Shown one piece after another: positions 1 through 11,430 of a stretch of 64,000 nucleotides of DNA. A program made the position numbers and the translations under genes. Below the pieces are notes generated by a model, which saw only the letters and a program-made list of their open reading frames with translations, was not told where the DNA came from and ran no database searches. This DNA comes from Diadophis punctatus similis (taxonomy: Eukaryota > Chordata > Lepidosauria > Squamata > Dipsadidae), in contig JALIGW010000058.1 in the NCBI GenBank assembly GCA_023053685.1, positions 377,001 to 441,000 on the forward strand, written 5' to 3'. Within the stretch, counting starts at the first letter, position 1. Each line of letters starts with the position of its first letter.

Positions 1-3000
1 TCAGAGAAGGCCAGGGGAAATAGTGGGAGGGGTTTTTTTACAACTCAAGCCCTCCAGGAAGGAACTCTGCACATTTAACCTTGAGCAGAGTCCTAATTCA
101 AACTCTTGGAAAGTCAGGATTGGGGGCTCTTGTTCCAGAGGGAAAGATGTGGAATTACAGGGGGAGGACGTGGAGGGTCCCCTCCCCTCCCACTCATGGT
201 AAACACCTTGGTGGTGTTCAGTGCCATCACCCACAATATCTGCCTGGGCTGCGTGTTGGAGGGCCCATTTACGGCTGACTCCCTTCTCTCTAAGTGGGGC
301 AGTAGCTACGGGGGCAGAAGGGCTGAGCCCAGAGCTGTTCCTTCCTGGGGCGCCACAGGGCTCTGTCCTTCTTTCCCCCCCCCCATATCCCTAGGAGATT
401 TCTGGGAGAGGTCACCCCCAGATTCCTGATCCAGGCCAGATACTCTGTGGACATCTTGCGTTGGCATCGAAGTGGCTGTGAGGAAGAGCAGCCTTTGAGG
501 AGGGCTGGGGACTAGAGTGGGCACTGAGCGCAGAGTGCCAGGGTTCAAGAAGGTCCCTGTAGTCACGTAATGCCAACTTGGCAGCTGTTGCCCTGGTGGC
601 CAGCAGGATCCCAGGCCTCACCAGAGGTGCTTTCCATCCCAGAGCTTACACTTTGAGACCACCTGATTCAGAGGGATTCTGCCAGATCATCTAGAGAGCC
701 CCCATGGGCTCTACAGGGGTCGGGAGCTTGCAGGTCCTCCAGCCATGGAAGAAGTTTGACCCCGGCTGCTCCAGGGCTGCTCCTGGCATTCCAGGAAGCC
801 GGAAAGACCCTTCTGTTTTGGGCAGGGGGAGGGGGCTCATCAGCTGCAGCAAGTTAGCTTCTGCTGTGGCTTTGATGCTGGTGTTGGTGGAGGTGCAATG
901 TTGTGGAAAACCAGGGTCCACCCCCATTGTGGCTGAAGCAAGATTGGGGGGTGCACAGGATTTTGGGTGGGAAATGCTGTGAGTCTAGAGCTTATTTATT
1001 CCAGCTGCCCCTCCCCCTCCTCTTCTGTTCCGCGGGGCCAGGCTTGATCAGATCACAGGTAGACCCAACCCCTGGATGGGGGTGGGACGGTTCCCTCCCC
1101 CCCCCAACCAGTCCACTTGGAAGAAGCCTGGAGGGAGGGGATTCTCGGCTCTCCGCTGCTGCCTCCCCCCCCCTTGGCTGGAGTTCTCTGCGAGGACTTC
1201 AGGCTAGCCGTCCAGGACCTTTGCTGACCCCCGTTTCCCCCTCCCCACCCCCGGACAGGCCCAGGTGTGTTCCGGCGCTACGCACCTGCGGAGCAAGGAA
1301 CGGCAGGAGGGAGGATTTGCCAGAAACGAAGGGATTAATGTAGCTAACGCCGCCCCTTCCCCCACCCCACCCCTAATCTGCTGTAAACGGCTGTTCCCGG
1401 GTCCAATCAATAGGCAGCTGCTCGCGGCGGCTCCGGTGTACTTCACGGTAATTGCACCGGCAGTTTTGGGAAAATGACTCCGGAGCTGCAGGAGGCTCAG
1501 CCGAGGGCCAGGTCCCGGGAAGAGCTTAAGGGCACGACCCTGGGGCCAGGTCTCTGCTGGCTGCTCTTCCTTCCCAGCCCCGCTCCAAAGAGGAAGGCCG
1601 GCTGCGGGGGGGGGGGAGCTGCCTCCCCGGCCTTGGGGGGAGGGAGCAGATTAGGCGTGAGCGGGTAAGGGGGCAGCGGAACTGATCACCCGCCCCCCCC
1701 ATGCAGCTGGCCTTCTATCTTGGCCTTGAACCGTTGCCTCAAAAAGGGGGTCGGGCGGGGTGTGTAAAAGAGCAGCGGATGCTAGGAACTCGGAGGGCGG
1801 GTCAGGTAGCTGTCCGGGTCCGCTGGGCAGCGACGCCAAGGCTTCTCCGCGGGAGAAGGGAAGCAGATCCGGGGAGCAGATCCTGAGGCTTCGAACCAGC
1901 TTCACTCCTTCTCTCCCACCCTCGCACCAGTTGGGGCAGGGAAGCCGGGCGACTCTCGAGGTCGAGCGGCTCCTGCGGTGCAGCCGTCCCGTCCGTCAGC
2001 CTCTGAACCCAAAGGAAGTGTAGAAGCCCCCCCTCTCTCCAGGTGGGCCAGGTGAAGCTGCTCCTGTGCACCAGCGCCTACTGAGCACGGGGGAGGGGCT
2101 GGGTTCGTGGGGGGAAGGGACTTATGGAGAAAGAGGAGGGAGGGGAGGAGAAGGCGATTGCTTGGGGACATGCAGGGAGCAGGGTGGGCTTCCCCTCCAG
2201 TCTTCCTAAAGGGACCAAGAGGTGGTCAGAGCCTCTCCATGGACCCTTTCTCTCTCCCCCCCCCCGCTGAGAGAGAAGCCCCTCCCCATCAGTCATTTGC
2301 AAAGGCAGCTTGACTTGGAACAGCTGACCTCCCCAGAGGAGACCTTCAAGGCCATCCACCATCCACATCTGGGCCTTGGGAAAGACTCCATAGGCAGACA
2401 AAATTGCCAAATCCAGTCTGAACATCTGGCCGACTGTGCCACAAACCATAATAAAGATGAGATACAGACAAAATTAAAGGAACAGGCTTTGAGGAAGAAG
2501 ACAAAACACCACTACCCCCACCCCCCCCCCAAGAACAAAGGGTAGAAGAACAGGAAGGGAGGTGGGCGCCTGGCTCTTCCCACAGAGAGCGCCTTGTGCA
2601 CTGGCAGGCCGGGGCTTTTATCACCAGAGGTGGTGCTCCTCTGGGTCAGGAAGTCCGGCTATGACCCAGAATCTTCCAACTGCTGGTTTGCAGAGGGGAG
2701 GGGTGGGGAGAGGAAGGGTGAAGAAATCCCTGCTGGAGGGGTCTCCAAAGGGGGTGAGTCTCACAGTGGGGAAATGAAGGGGGGGGGGAGTGTTGCTTCA
2801 GACTTCAGAAGGAACAGAAGCTCACCTGAGATGATAAAAACAATAAAGACGATGCCTTTTGCTGTGTAGGAACAAGACAGGAAGTTCGGCGCCTGGGGAC
2901 TAGAAAGAAAGGGCCAGATCTGTCTCCGTATTTTGCCCCAGTCTCTTCTCATCTGAGGAGCCTGAGCTTTCAGAGGAGGCTAGTGGGGCAGGGAATGGTG

Positions 3001-3620
3001 AGAGATCCCAAACAGATCCTTTGAGCCCCGGAATTGGGAACCGCAGCCCTTCCCCCCCCAATCTATGCTGTTTCAGAGAACCCTCAGGAGGAGGAGAGCA
3101 GCCGGTGTTGGAGCAGCTGGTGGGAACGGGTGGGGGGGGGCTCTTGGCCTGGCTGCACCTTATTTGGGGCAGGAGGAGCTGAACACGGGGCCCTCGTCCC
3201 CACTCACCCAGGCACCTGCCACACGCTCCGTCTGGGGCTGCCCTTAAAGAGACCAGGAAGCTTCGGAGGGTGCAAAATGGCTGCTCCTGGTTACCTCCCA
3301 GCGGGCACACATCACACCCGTTTTGTGGACCCTTCATTGGCTTCTTCCAAGTGCAATTTGAAAACCCTTTGTTGCTTGGTGCCCACCTGCCTGCCAGGCT
3401 GCACCTCTGCTGGGTTCACTCTGAGGACTTGGGTGGACCTTCTCCCCTTGGGGGAAGCAGTTGGCGCTCTCCCATTTGGGGGAGGGTTTTTTTGGGAGGG
3501 GTCTTTCCTCAGACCAACCCACTGGAGTGGTCTCTTGCAAGAAGTGCCATTGCCCCCCCCATCAGCCCCCAGAAGCCTTAAAGGGACCGGTTCTGTTCTG
3601 CGGGGGGGGAGCACTTGGGG
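1..3620. other. GC-rich intergenic DNA, no gene recognised
   Basis: Many short open frames, none resembling a protein. CpG density rises at about 1250-2000, where TTCCGCGGGG and CTCGCGGCGGCTCCGG occur, but no promoter could be assigned. G and C runs of 7-11 nt are frequent (for example near 371, 1609 and 2256). Confidence 0.6.
2826..2861 (-). other. Candidate 36-nt micro-exon with hydrophobic frame
   Basis: A pyrimidine-rich acceptor (TCTTGTTCCTACACAG) and a strong donor (CAG|GTGAGC) flank 36 nt that are open in all three frames. One frame reads KGIVFIVFIIS, which would be membrane-spanning. No partner exon or family was recognised, so this may be chance. Confidence 0.2.
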
Positions 3621-3624
3621 GCTT

Positions 3625-3765
3625 GTGCAGATGCTGCATTTCTATTGTAAGTTTCTGTACCTTTGATTTTTACTGTTATTTATTGTTTTTCATATGTTGT
3701 GGGCCACAGAGAGCCTGCTTGGCCGTATAAAAATGATAAACAATAATAAAGTAAATGTCCAAATT
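3625..3765 (+). repeat. Degraded LINE 3' end
   Basis: GTTGTGGGCCACAGAGAGCCTGCTTGGC...TATAAAAATGATAAACAATAATAAAG resembles the GCCGCCC-rich 3' end and A-rich tail of the L2-like LINE seen intact elsewhere in the window. Confidence 0.45.
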
Positions 3766-4064
3766 TTTAGAAGGAGCAGAGATAGCGTAGAAAACTGCAG
3801 ACTATGGGTCTGTGGGGATGGGGAAAATAAAGCACCGACTACTTGGAGCCAACGTGGGTTGCTAATTGACCAGCTCCCTATTTGCATCTCTCTCCCCTCA
3901 CAAGGAGCCCCAGCTGAGAGGGGAGTCTCTGCTGCTGGAGGGAGGAGGGACGCAGGGCAGAGAAGGAGGCAAGCTAGGAGGGATCTTGGGGAGTCCTGGG
4001 GGCCAGGAGGGGTTCTGTCCCAGGGCCCCAAAGGGATTCTCTGGGAAAACCTCTGAGGCCTCAG

Positions 4065-4335
4065 AAAGCTTCACCAAGACAGCAACTGTTGGCCCCATCT
4101 TTAAAAAGGGAAAGGGCGCCCCAGAATACCTCACCGCAGATTAATGTCTGTACTTGGCAAGGCCTCCAAGGAGGGTGTTTATGAGTGCCTGCTTAGGCAG
4201 GTGAAGAATTGAGAGGACTCAGCAAGAGGTCACCCCAAAGGTTAGTGCCAGACTAATCACATCCCCTCTTTGATCCTTACCAGCTTAGACCAGGGGAGAA
4301 TGCAGACATATTTCTCCCCTGGACCTTGTAAAGCC
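4065..4335 (+). repeat. CR1 reverse transcriptase fragment
   Basis: PIFKKGKGAPEYLTA is the CR1 motif normally read as PIFKKG...NYRP, followed by remnants of the region around LVDQG. Frameshifts and stops interrupt it. Confidence 0.6.
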
Positions 4336-4835
4336 TTTAACAGAATAGAACAGAATTAGGGTGGGGCCTTGGAGGTCTTCTAGTCCAACCCCTTCCTCTA
4401 GCAGGAAACTATAACATTTCAGACAAATAGTTGTCCAATCTCTTCTTGAAAGCCTCCAGTGATGAAGAACACACAACTTCTAAAGGCAAATTGTTCCACT
4501 ACTTAATTGTCTCTAGGCTGGATCTCTCCTTGATGACTTTCCATCCGTTGCTTCTTGTTCTGCCTCCTGGTGCTTTGGGGAATAGGTGGACCCCCCCTCT
4601 TCTTTGTGGCAGCCCCTCAAATATTGGAAGACTGCTATCATGTCACCCCCAGTCCTTCTTTCCTCTGGAGTAGCCAAACCCAGTTCCTGCAACCGTTCTT
4701 CCTATGTTTTAGCCTCCAACCCCCTTTGTCGCTTTTCTCTGCACTCTTTCCAGAGTCTCAACAACTTTTTTTTATATCATGGCATCCCAAACTGGATGTA
4801 GTATTCCAAGTGTGGCCTTACCAAGGCCCTTCAAT
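4336..4835 (-). repeat. CR1 LINE 3' fragment
   Basis: On the minus strand it ends in the CR1 3' consensus (GGACTAGAAGACCTCCAAGG, ending in AATTCTGTTCTATTCTG). Plus-strand landmarks are CTTCTTGAAAGCCTCCAGTG and CTCAAATATTGGAAGACTGC. It faces the fragment just before it. Confidence 0.85.
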
Positions 4836-5407
4836 AGGGGGGCTCACAATATTCAGCTTCCAATGAGTTAGTTAGATGATGCCACCTTTGGAGAGACCCA
4901 CAAGTGGCCGGAGGACCAACCCCAGGGACAGCTCCTTAATCAGCTTCCAGGAAGTGTGGAGCAGGGTCTGGGGCTGTTTTTATGAAGGGAATGGAGCAGA
5001 CCCAGCTTAAAGAGTCTGCAGATGAAACCATCCCCCTCCCTTTAGCAGAGAAGGAGATTCTAACAGGCTTGAGCAGGGGATGAAAAAAGGAAAAAAAAGG
5101 ACGACACTGATCAGGGAGAAAGGTGAAACAGGAAGAATAAAAGGCAGCAGTGTAAAATGGTGAGAACCTGGGCTGGCACCAGATCTGGGTGGCAGCTGAA
5201 ATCTCAGTGGGAGCCAACAATGGGATTCCGCTGCTAACAAGGCGGGGCTGGCATGACGGGCATTAACGGGCAGAGCCCAGGCCACGGAGGTCAAAGAAGA
5301 AGCGGTTGCCCCAGAGACCAGGTCAGGTCCTGTGGATTAAGCCTGCCAGGAAGGGCATCCCAGTTAGTGGCTAGGGAGAACTTTCTGACAATTTGAGGTA
5401 AACACTC
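4836..5407. other. Intergenic, nothing recognised
   Basis: Unique-looking sequence without a plausible coding exon, promoter or RNA gene. Confidence 0.5.
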
Positions 5408-5415
5408 CCCCTCCC

Positions 5416-5661
5416 CAGGGGTGGGTTCTGGCTTACCTCGCTGCCAGTTCGCTTCCTGATGCACCACGCGGGCGCAGTGCTAAAAACCCAGCTTCTGCGC
5501 ATGCACAGAAGCAAAAAACAAAATGGTGGTGCCTATGGTGCCGCCGAGAGAGCCAGTTCGGGGGCGTGGCAGGCCTGGGTCGCTGCCGGTTCGGTGAGCA
5601 GGGGGAAATTCCCACTACCAGTTCTATAGAACCGGTCCGAACCAGCAGGAACCCACCTCTG
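5416..5661. mobile_element. hAT-type non-autonomous DNA transposon with 8-bp duplication
   Basis: Terminal inverted repeats CAGGGGTGGGTTC and CAGAGGTGGGTTC (12 of 13 match). The element is flanked by perfect 8-bp direct repeats CCCCTCCC at 5408-5415 and 5662-5669, the length expected for hAT. The interior holds GAACCGG palindromes and no transposase frame. Confidence 0.85.
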
Positions 5662-5669
5662 CCCCTCCC

Positions 5670-8600
5670 CCTCAGTGGAACTGGCTCCTGTATGAAGTAA
5701 ATTCTCCTCCCTAGAGCAAGAGGATCACACATCAGAAAGCCTTTGGCAGATTCTGCACCACATGGGGGTGGACTAGTGGCTCTTGAGTGTCCCTTCCGAT
5801 TCCCTGGCTCCGGGCTCCTTTGATTCTAACAAGGCTGGGACTATAACGGACCTGGGGGGGAGGCGGTGTCTGCTTTTGGCAAAGGGCTTGAGGAAATTGT
5901 CAGTGAGACCCTTGGTGAGTAAATGCTCCTGTCTGGATTGTGTGCTCCCACCTGCAGAGAGGTCAAGCCCTAACAGGAATTGCATAGAATCCGAAGGTGA
6001 AAGGGATCCACGAGGATCTTCCAGGATCCTCTCTTCCATGTGCAGAAAAGCCACCTCTAGCCTGAGAAAAGTCCGATGCCCACTTGTGTCCAAGGGCTGG
6101 GCCTGACATCTGCGGATCAGAAGACGGAACCCAGATGCAGGAGGCTCCTGAAGGCTGGCACAGTCCAGGGGGCACTGAAGGGCAGGGAAGCCCCCCAAGA
6201 GGAAGAGGCAGCCTGGGAAGGGGGGTGGCCTGCCCCTCCTGGAAGCAGGCTGCTGCTGAGAGGGCTTGAAGAGGCTGCCGTGAGCAGGGACCAGTTCCAG
6301 CATCCCAGGCGGGGCAGCTGGAAGAGCGGCTTCTCCACCCTGGGAACATCCCTCCGGACTAGTCTATCAGCAGGAACCATCATCCCCAGCCAGCCTTCAT
6401 AAGCTAAGCACCACTGCAGGAATCCCCTGCTCCAGTCCCAAGTGGGACTCAGCCAGGTCCTCACCAAGGACCTTCCGCCAGTACGAACCCATCGCTCGGG
6501 CTGCCACGCTGGGCCCTACGGCAGTTGGAGGGGGGGGGGAAGGAGAATTGTCTTATGGCTGCCCCCAGGATCCCCCTTTTGGCCCTGCCGTTCCAGCCCC
6601 ACTGAGCCAGGTGGGAACCTGGAGGGCTCTGGCCCCTCAGCCGAGGAAGGGGAGCAAGTGCTCCGCCCTCTGCCCCTCCCAGGCGCATGGGCCCCTCCTC
6701 AGCCGGCTCTGAGTTTCCAGGAAGTCATTCTGGTGGGGAAGCCAATGCCTTGTGATTAGCCCCTCAAGGACTCTGGAGGGGGGGGGACTCTCAACCCATC
6801 ACCTGCAGCCAGAGGGGGGTAGAGGGACCTGCAGAGCTTCCTCCTCAAATCTGCTGCAGCTCAAGGGAGACCAATGCCCTCGCCTCTCGGAGGGGGGGAG
6901 GCAGGCTGGGGCCAGGCTGCTCCTGATGGCTGAACTCCTGGGGGAGGCCCAGCTGCTGATGGGTGGGGGAGGGGGAATCACCTCTGCCCCCCCCCAGAAG
7001 ACTCCATGCATGAGTCCCCCATTGGCATTCATTGTGTGCCCCCACCACCCTTCAGGGTCAGGGAGGCCCAAGGTGGCTGCCAGTTGTCCCCATCCAAGGA
7101 ATGCTGTGGGGGGGGGAGCAGTTGGGATTGATGGAGGGGGCTTGGCTTTGTGAAATCACTCTTTCCTGCTGATTCCCCACCCCCAGTGGACTTTTGCCTG
7201 GCCCTCCCATCTGGAAATGCCTGGAAGTGGCCCCCAGAGCAGGGGGAGGGGCAGAGAGGGTCCTGGATACAAAGCTATGAAGGGGCCCCTTTGGGTTTGC
7301 GAGGGGGGGGCACAGTGGTGCTTGCTCTCTGGCAAGGGGCGTTTCAAGAGGGGTCCTGGGATTTGGTGCCCTCCTACCTTCCCCCCAGGGCCTGCGAGTG
7401 ACATCGTGAGAGCGGAGAGGCTGCACAGCCCCCCCCCAATAACTCCACTTGGGCCTTGGGGAGTGGGAGGGCAAAGATGGGGAGGGTCCTCAGTGGCCCA
7501 AATGACCGTGGCAGAGAAAAAGGTCCCGGCCGCCTCTTTACTTCCTAATGGTTGCTCAAGAGAGCTTTGACCCCAAGAGAAGCGGGGGGGGGGGTCTCCT
7601 CACTGGGTAAGTTCAAGGGGAGGCTGGCAGCCACCTCTCCAGGATACTTTGTCTGGGTTCCCATGCCAAGTGGGTGTGGCTGGATGGCCTCAAGCGTCCC
7701 TCCTGAAACTCCATTTCTAGGAGAGGGGAGCTCAGGCAGGCAGGCAGGCAGGCATGCTGCAGGGCCTGGAGCCCGTCTTCCTCTCTGCCTATTTTGAAAT
7801 CATGCGCTGCCCATCCAGCGTCTCCAGCTCCTGTGGCAAGAGCAGGCATCGGTCACCTTGGCAGAAGGACGCAGGGAGGGGGGCTGCCCCGCCCAGCTTC
7901 TCCCTGAGGGATCCTGTCTGGCCCTCTACTAGGGCAAAGGCAACCCCCCCCCCAAACACTAACACAACCGCTTATACCACATTTGCATATTTGGATAATA
8001 AAAAATTATGCTGCTCAAAGGCTGATAATTAATTGCCTTGCACCTCTGTCCCTCTCAGCCCTTTTCCTGCTGAATCAGCAGACAAGCTCCCTCCTTCCCC
8101 CCCCCCTCTCTCACACACACACCCATCAGCCTGCGCAGGGCAGCAGATGCGGGCTGGTTAAATGCCTGTTGCAGCCACAGGTGCTGGGAGACACGGTCAG
8201 CAAGTGGACACAGGGATGGCTGGACATCAGGTGGCAAGGCTTGGCCTGAGGGAAGATTCCACGGTGGGGGGAGGGCACCCCCTGCGTTGGCCATGCCAAG
8301 GAAGCCGAGGAAGGTCTGTGAGGCCCTCCCAGTCTGGAGGCAGGAGGGTGCTGGGAAAAGCCAGCAGTCGGGAGGGGCAGATGCCACCTTCCTGGCCAGT
8401 TCAGAGCATCTGGAGGCATCCGACTGCTGGCACCCCAGTCCTGCCAGGTGCCCCATCCTGGGCAAAGATGTCGCTCCTCTGGGGGCTGAGCAGGGAGCTC
8501 CCCTCCCCAGGGTAAGATTCCTCCTGGTCTTGAGCTGAGCCCCATCCCCATCTTTCTTTCCAGGCCGAGGTCTCTGGAGAAGATCCAGGGCAGTCTGCCC

Positions 8601-9170
8601 CCCACCCCCTCCTGCCTAGGAGGGCTTCAGCTGATTGCTCAACACTGCTGGGGGGGGGGAGGGGAGAAGGGCTCTGGCAGCCCAAGGTGCTTGCCTGCCC
8701 GCCCTGCTGACGCTCCGGTGCCAGGTCGGCTAAGAAGCAGATCCCAGGGAAGGGGGTTGGTGCGGGGCGGGGGTTGCATGCCTGCCTCGCCCCCTCCCAA
8801 ATGCAGAGCTCCTCTATCAAGTAACAATTGAAAGAATCCCCCCCCCCGGCTCTCCTTCCGCCATTTGAGATGGCTTTGTATGTATGTCCTCCTGTTGGAC
8901 TTTACCCAGGCATAGCCGCCTCTTGGCAGCAGCCCCCTTGGCCTTTCTCTCCAAGCCCCATGGAGAGCACAGCCCCCAAGAGAGGGCTGGAAAGAAGAGG
9001 GGCGGCACTCACAGCCCGCCCTGGAGGCATCTCCCTCCCTCCCTCCCTCCGAGGTGGGGCAGTCCTTGGCCCTCCGCTCCCAGAGACCACCCCAATTGCG
9101 GGGCGATGACTGGACAGCCGAGCCCCCCCCCCAACTTCTGCAGAGCACCGCGTCCTTCCAGCCGGTTTGG
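5670..9170. other. GC-rich intergenic DNA
   Basis: No coding exon or RNA gene recognised. It contains a (GGCA)n tract at 7735-7754, a short CA tract at 8112-8122 and many G/C homopolymers. The AT-rich patch at about 7955-8035 is the only compositional break. Confidence 0.5.
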
Positions 9171-9174
9171 CTGC

Positions 9175-9285
9175 TCTGCTTTGCTTTAATCGGATGCTTT
9201 TCACGGTGAGCCAGTTCGGATATTTTAATCTAAAATTAAGAGCATCGCAATTGTTGATACAAACTAGAAACCAGCGGAGCCCCCC
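9175..9285. other. AT-rich block at CpG island edge, candidate conserved element
   Basis: A low-repeat stretch with TTTAATCTAAAATTAAGAGC and CGCAATTGTTGATAC, sharply different from its GC-rich surroundings. Such blocks often prove to be conserved enhancers; here that is inference only. Confidence 0.3.
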
Positions 9286-11430
9286 CCCCCGACCACCCCT
9301 GAAGCCATCGTTCCCGAGGAATGTTCGTTCCAGCTGCAGCTCCGAGTACGGAGGGAGCGGCGAGGGGCCCCGTTGCGCTCGGGCCTTTGCAATCTTCCTC
9401 CTGGAGGGGGGGCTGACCTTCTCCGGCTGCCTGGGAGCCCCCCGCCCTCCCCCCGCCCGCCCCGGGCTGCGCGGTCCTGCCGCATCTCCTCTCCCGGGGA
9501 AGGCAGGAGGCAGCCTTAATAGAGACGGATGGGCCGCTTTCTGCGGCGTCAGCAGCCCGGAGTGACAGCGAGCTGTCTGCCAGTCAGGCCGGCCTCTGCT
9601 CGCCAACGCGCTGCCTTTAATTAAAATGGATAATTGTCGGCGTCTCGCCTCCGCCGCGCAGCCGGATCAGAGCAGGAGGAGGCCGCCGACTGGGCGAGGC
9701 GGGGCTGCGCGGCCGGAGTTGGCAGTCCGCGCACGGCTCTCGGGCCATTCCAGCCCTCCAGGCCGTGGGCGGGGGGGGGGGCCTCGACGCCTTCCTTCCC
9801 CGGGCAGGGGGCGAGGGAACTCTTGCGGCCAATAAGGAGCACCGGGAGGACGGAGCCCTCTTTTCATTGGCTAGTTAGCACCCCCCCCCGGAAGGAGGAG
9901 AGAGTATTTTGATAAGCGGGGGGAGGGGCGGTGTGGAGAACCTGTTGCTCTCCTCAGCCTCTCAGAGCTGCAGCCGTGGCCGCGATGGGGGGGGGGAGAG
10001 GCGGGGCTGGTGGCTTTTTCTCACCGTCCCGGCCTGTCCCCCCCGTCCACTCCCCCTAGAATGAACGTCTGGTTGGCGGGGCTCGCTAATCGTCTCCTCG
10101 GGAGGGGTGATATCCTGATTGCTTGGCTGATTACTCCCTGGGGAATGGCCTGGGGAGGGAGGGAGGAGGCGCCCTTCTGCTTGTGCCCGGCCTCCCGCAA
10201 TTAGGGCCAACTACTGGGCTTAGCTGAGAGCCTGGGACCGGGGGATGCGGGGGGGGGGATCTAGAGGTCAGCGCGGGTGCTGTAAAGGCGGATCCCCTGG
10301 CCCGTCGGTCTTGCTCCTATAAGGCTGGCAGGTCGGGGGGGGGGGTAACTGGAGAGGGTTGAGTCCCCTGCAACTTTCTCCGCTTCTCCACCCCCCCCTT
10401 CCTATCCACGGCTCCCCAAAGGAGACGTGAGGGCGGGGGAAGAGCAGTCGAGAGCTACGGGCCCCAGCTTCCTTTCCCCCCGAAGTGGGGTGTTTTCCAT
10501 TCTCTGCCCGAAGTCGCCACAGGACTGAATCTGTGACCCATTGGGGCGGGAGGGGCAGCGCTGCTCCTCGCTCTCCATCCCACGCGGCTGCCCCTCCCTC
10601 CAGGCCCAGAGAAAAGGAGGCGGCCATGCCGGCGGAGGGGGGCTTAGCCTTAGGCGCCATGACTGGGCCAGCGGCTGGCACCAAACCGTCCTCGGCGTGG
10701 GTTGTGTGAATACAGGCTACGCCGGTTTCGTGGCCGGCCACAGCCGAGCAGTGGGGGCGGGGTGGGCGCCTTCCTCCAGCCAGGCCCCCGGGCTAGCCGC
10801 TTCGGGGGCTGAGGGAAGCGAGCCGGGCGGGGCTGAAGCGGGCATCCTCTGGTGCCGGGACAAGTCGGGCACGGTTGGTTCGGACGGCCGCCCACGCAGG
10901 GACAGCGGGAGGCTTCTCCACCGGGGCCGCCTTTGGAAACCGCCCCTCGAGCAAATGCCGCCGCGGTTGCAGGCTCAGATCAGCGCCAAGGTGTCCGTCG
11001 GAGCGCGCCGAGCAGCAGCTGGGCGAGGAAGGTAGTGCCCGGGGTGTGTGTGTCTCCGGCCGTCTTCTGAGCCCTCCTCGGGCCCTCCTTCCCGCCCGCA
11101 GGCGCGGTTGCCGAGAAGGTCTCTTTCTTGGCGGCAGCACCGCCTGACCAATCCTCGCCCCCCTCTGCTCTGCCCGGCGCCCACTCCCCGCGGGGCTGAA
11201 CTGCGGCGGCCCTTCGGGGTCTCTGCTGGTGCCAGCGGGGCTGGCATGTCCGGAGCCCCCGAACCTTGGCAACCCCGCAAGAACGCGGCCCCAGATCACT
11301 CCCGAGCTCCGGTTGGGGCGCCCGGTCAGGCTTCCCAAGGGCCCGTCAGCGCGGTGCTGAGCTGGGGGATCCTTGCTGGATCTGCTTCCCGTGACTGGCT
11401 GCACTGCGCCCTGAAGACCATGCACGCCCC
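9286..11430. promoter_or_regulatory. Large orphan CpG island
   Basis: About 2.1 kb dense in CpG. CCAAT (9829-9833) and ATTGG (9866-9870) form a close NF-Y-type pair in opposite orientation near GGGAGGGGCGG. An AT-rich core TTTAATTAAAATGGATAATTG sits at 9616-9636. Long open frames exist on both strands but none has a recognisable domain, and they look like GC-driven chance frames. It may be the promoter of an unannotated or non-coding transcript. Confidence 0.5.
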
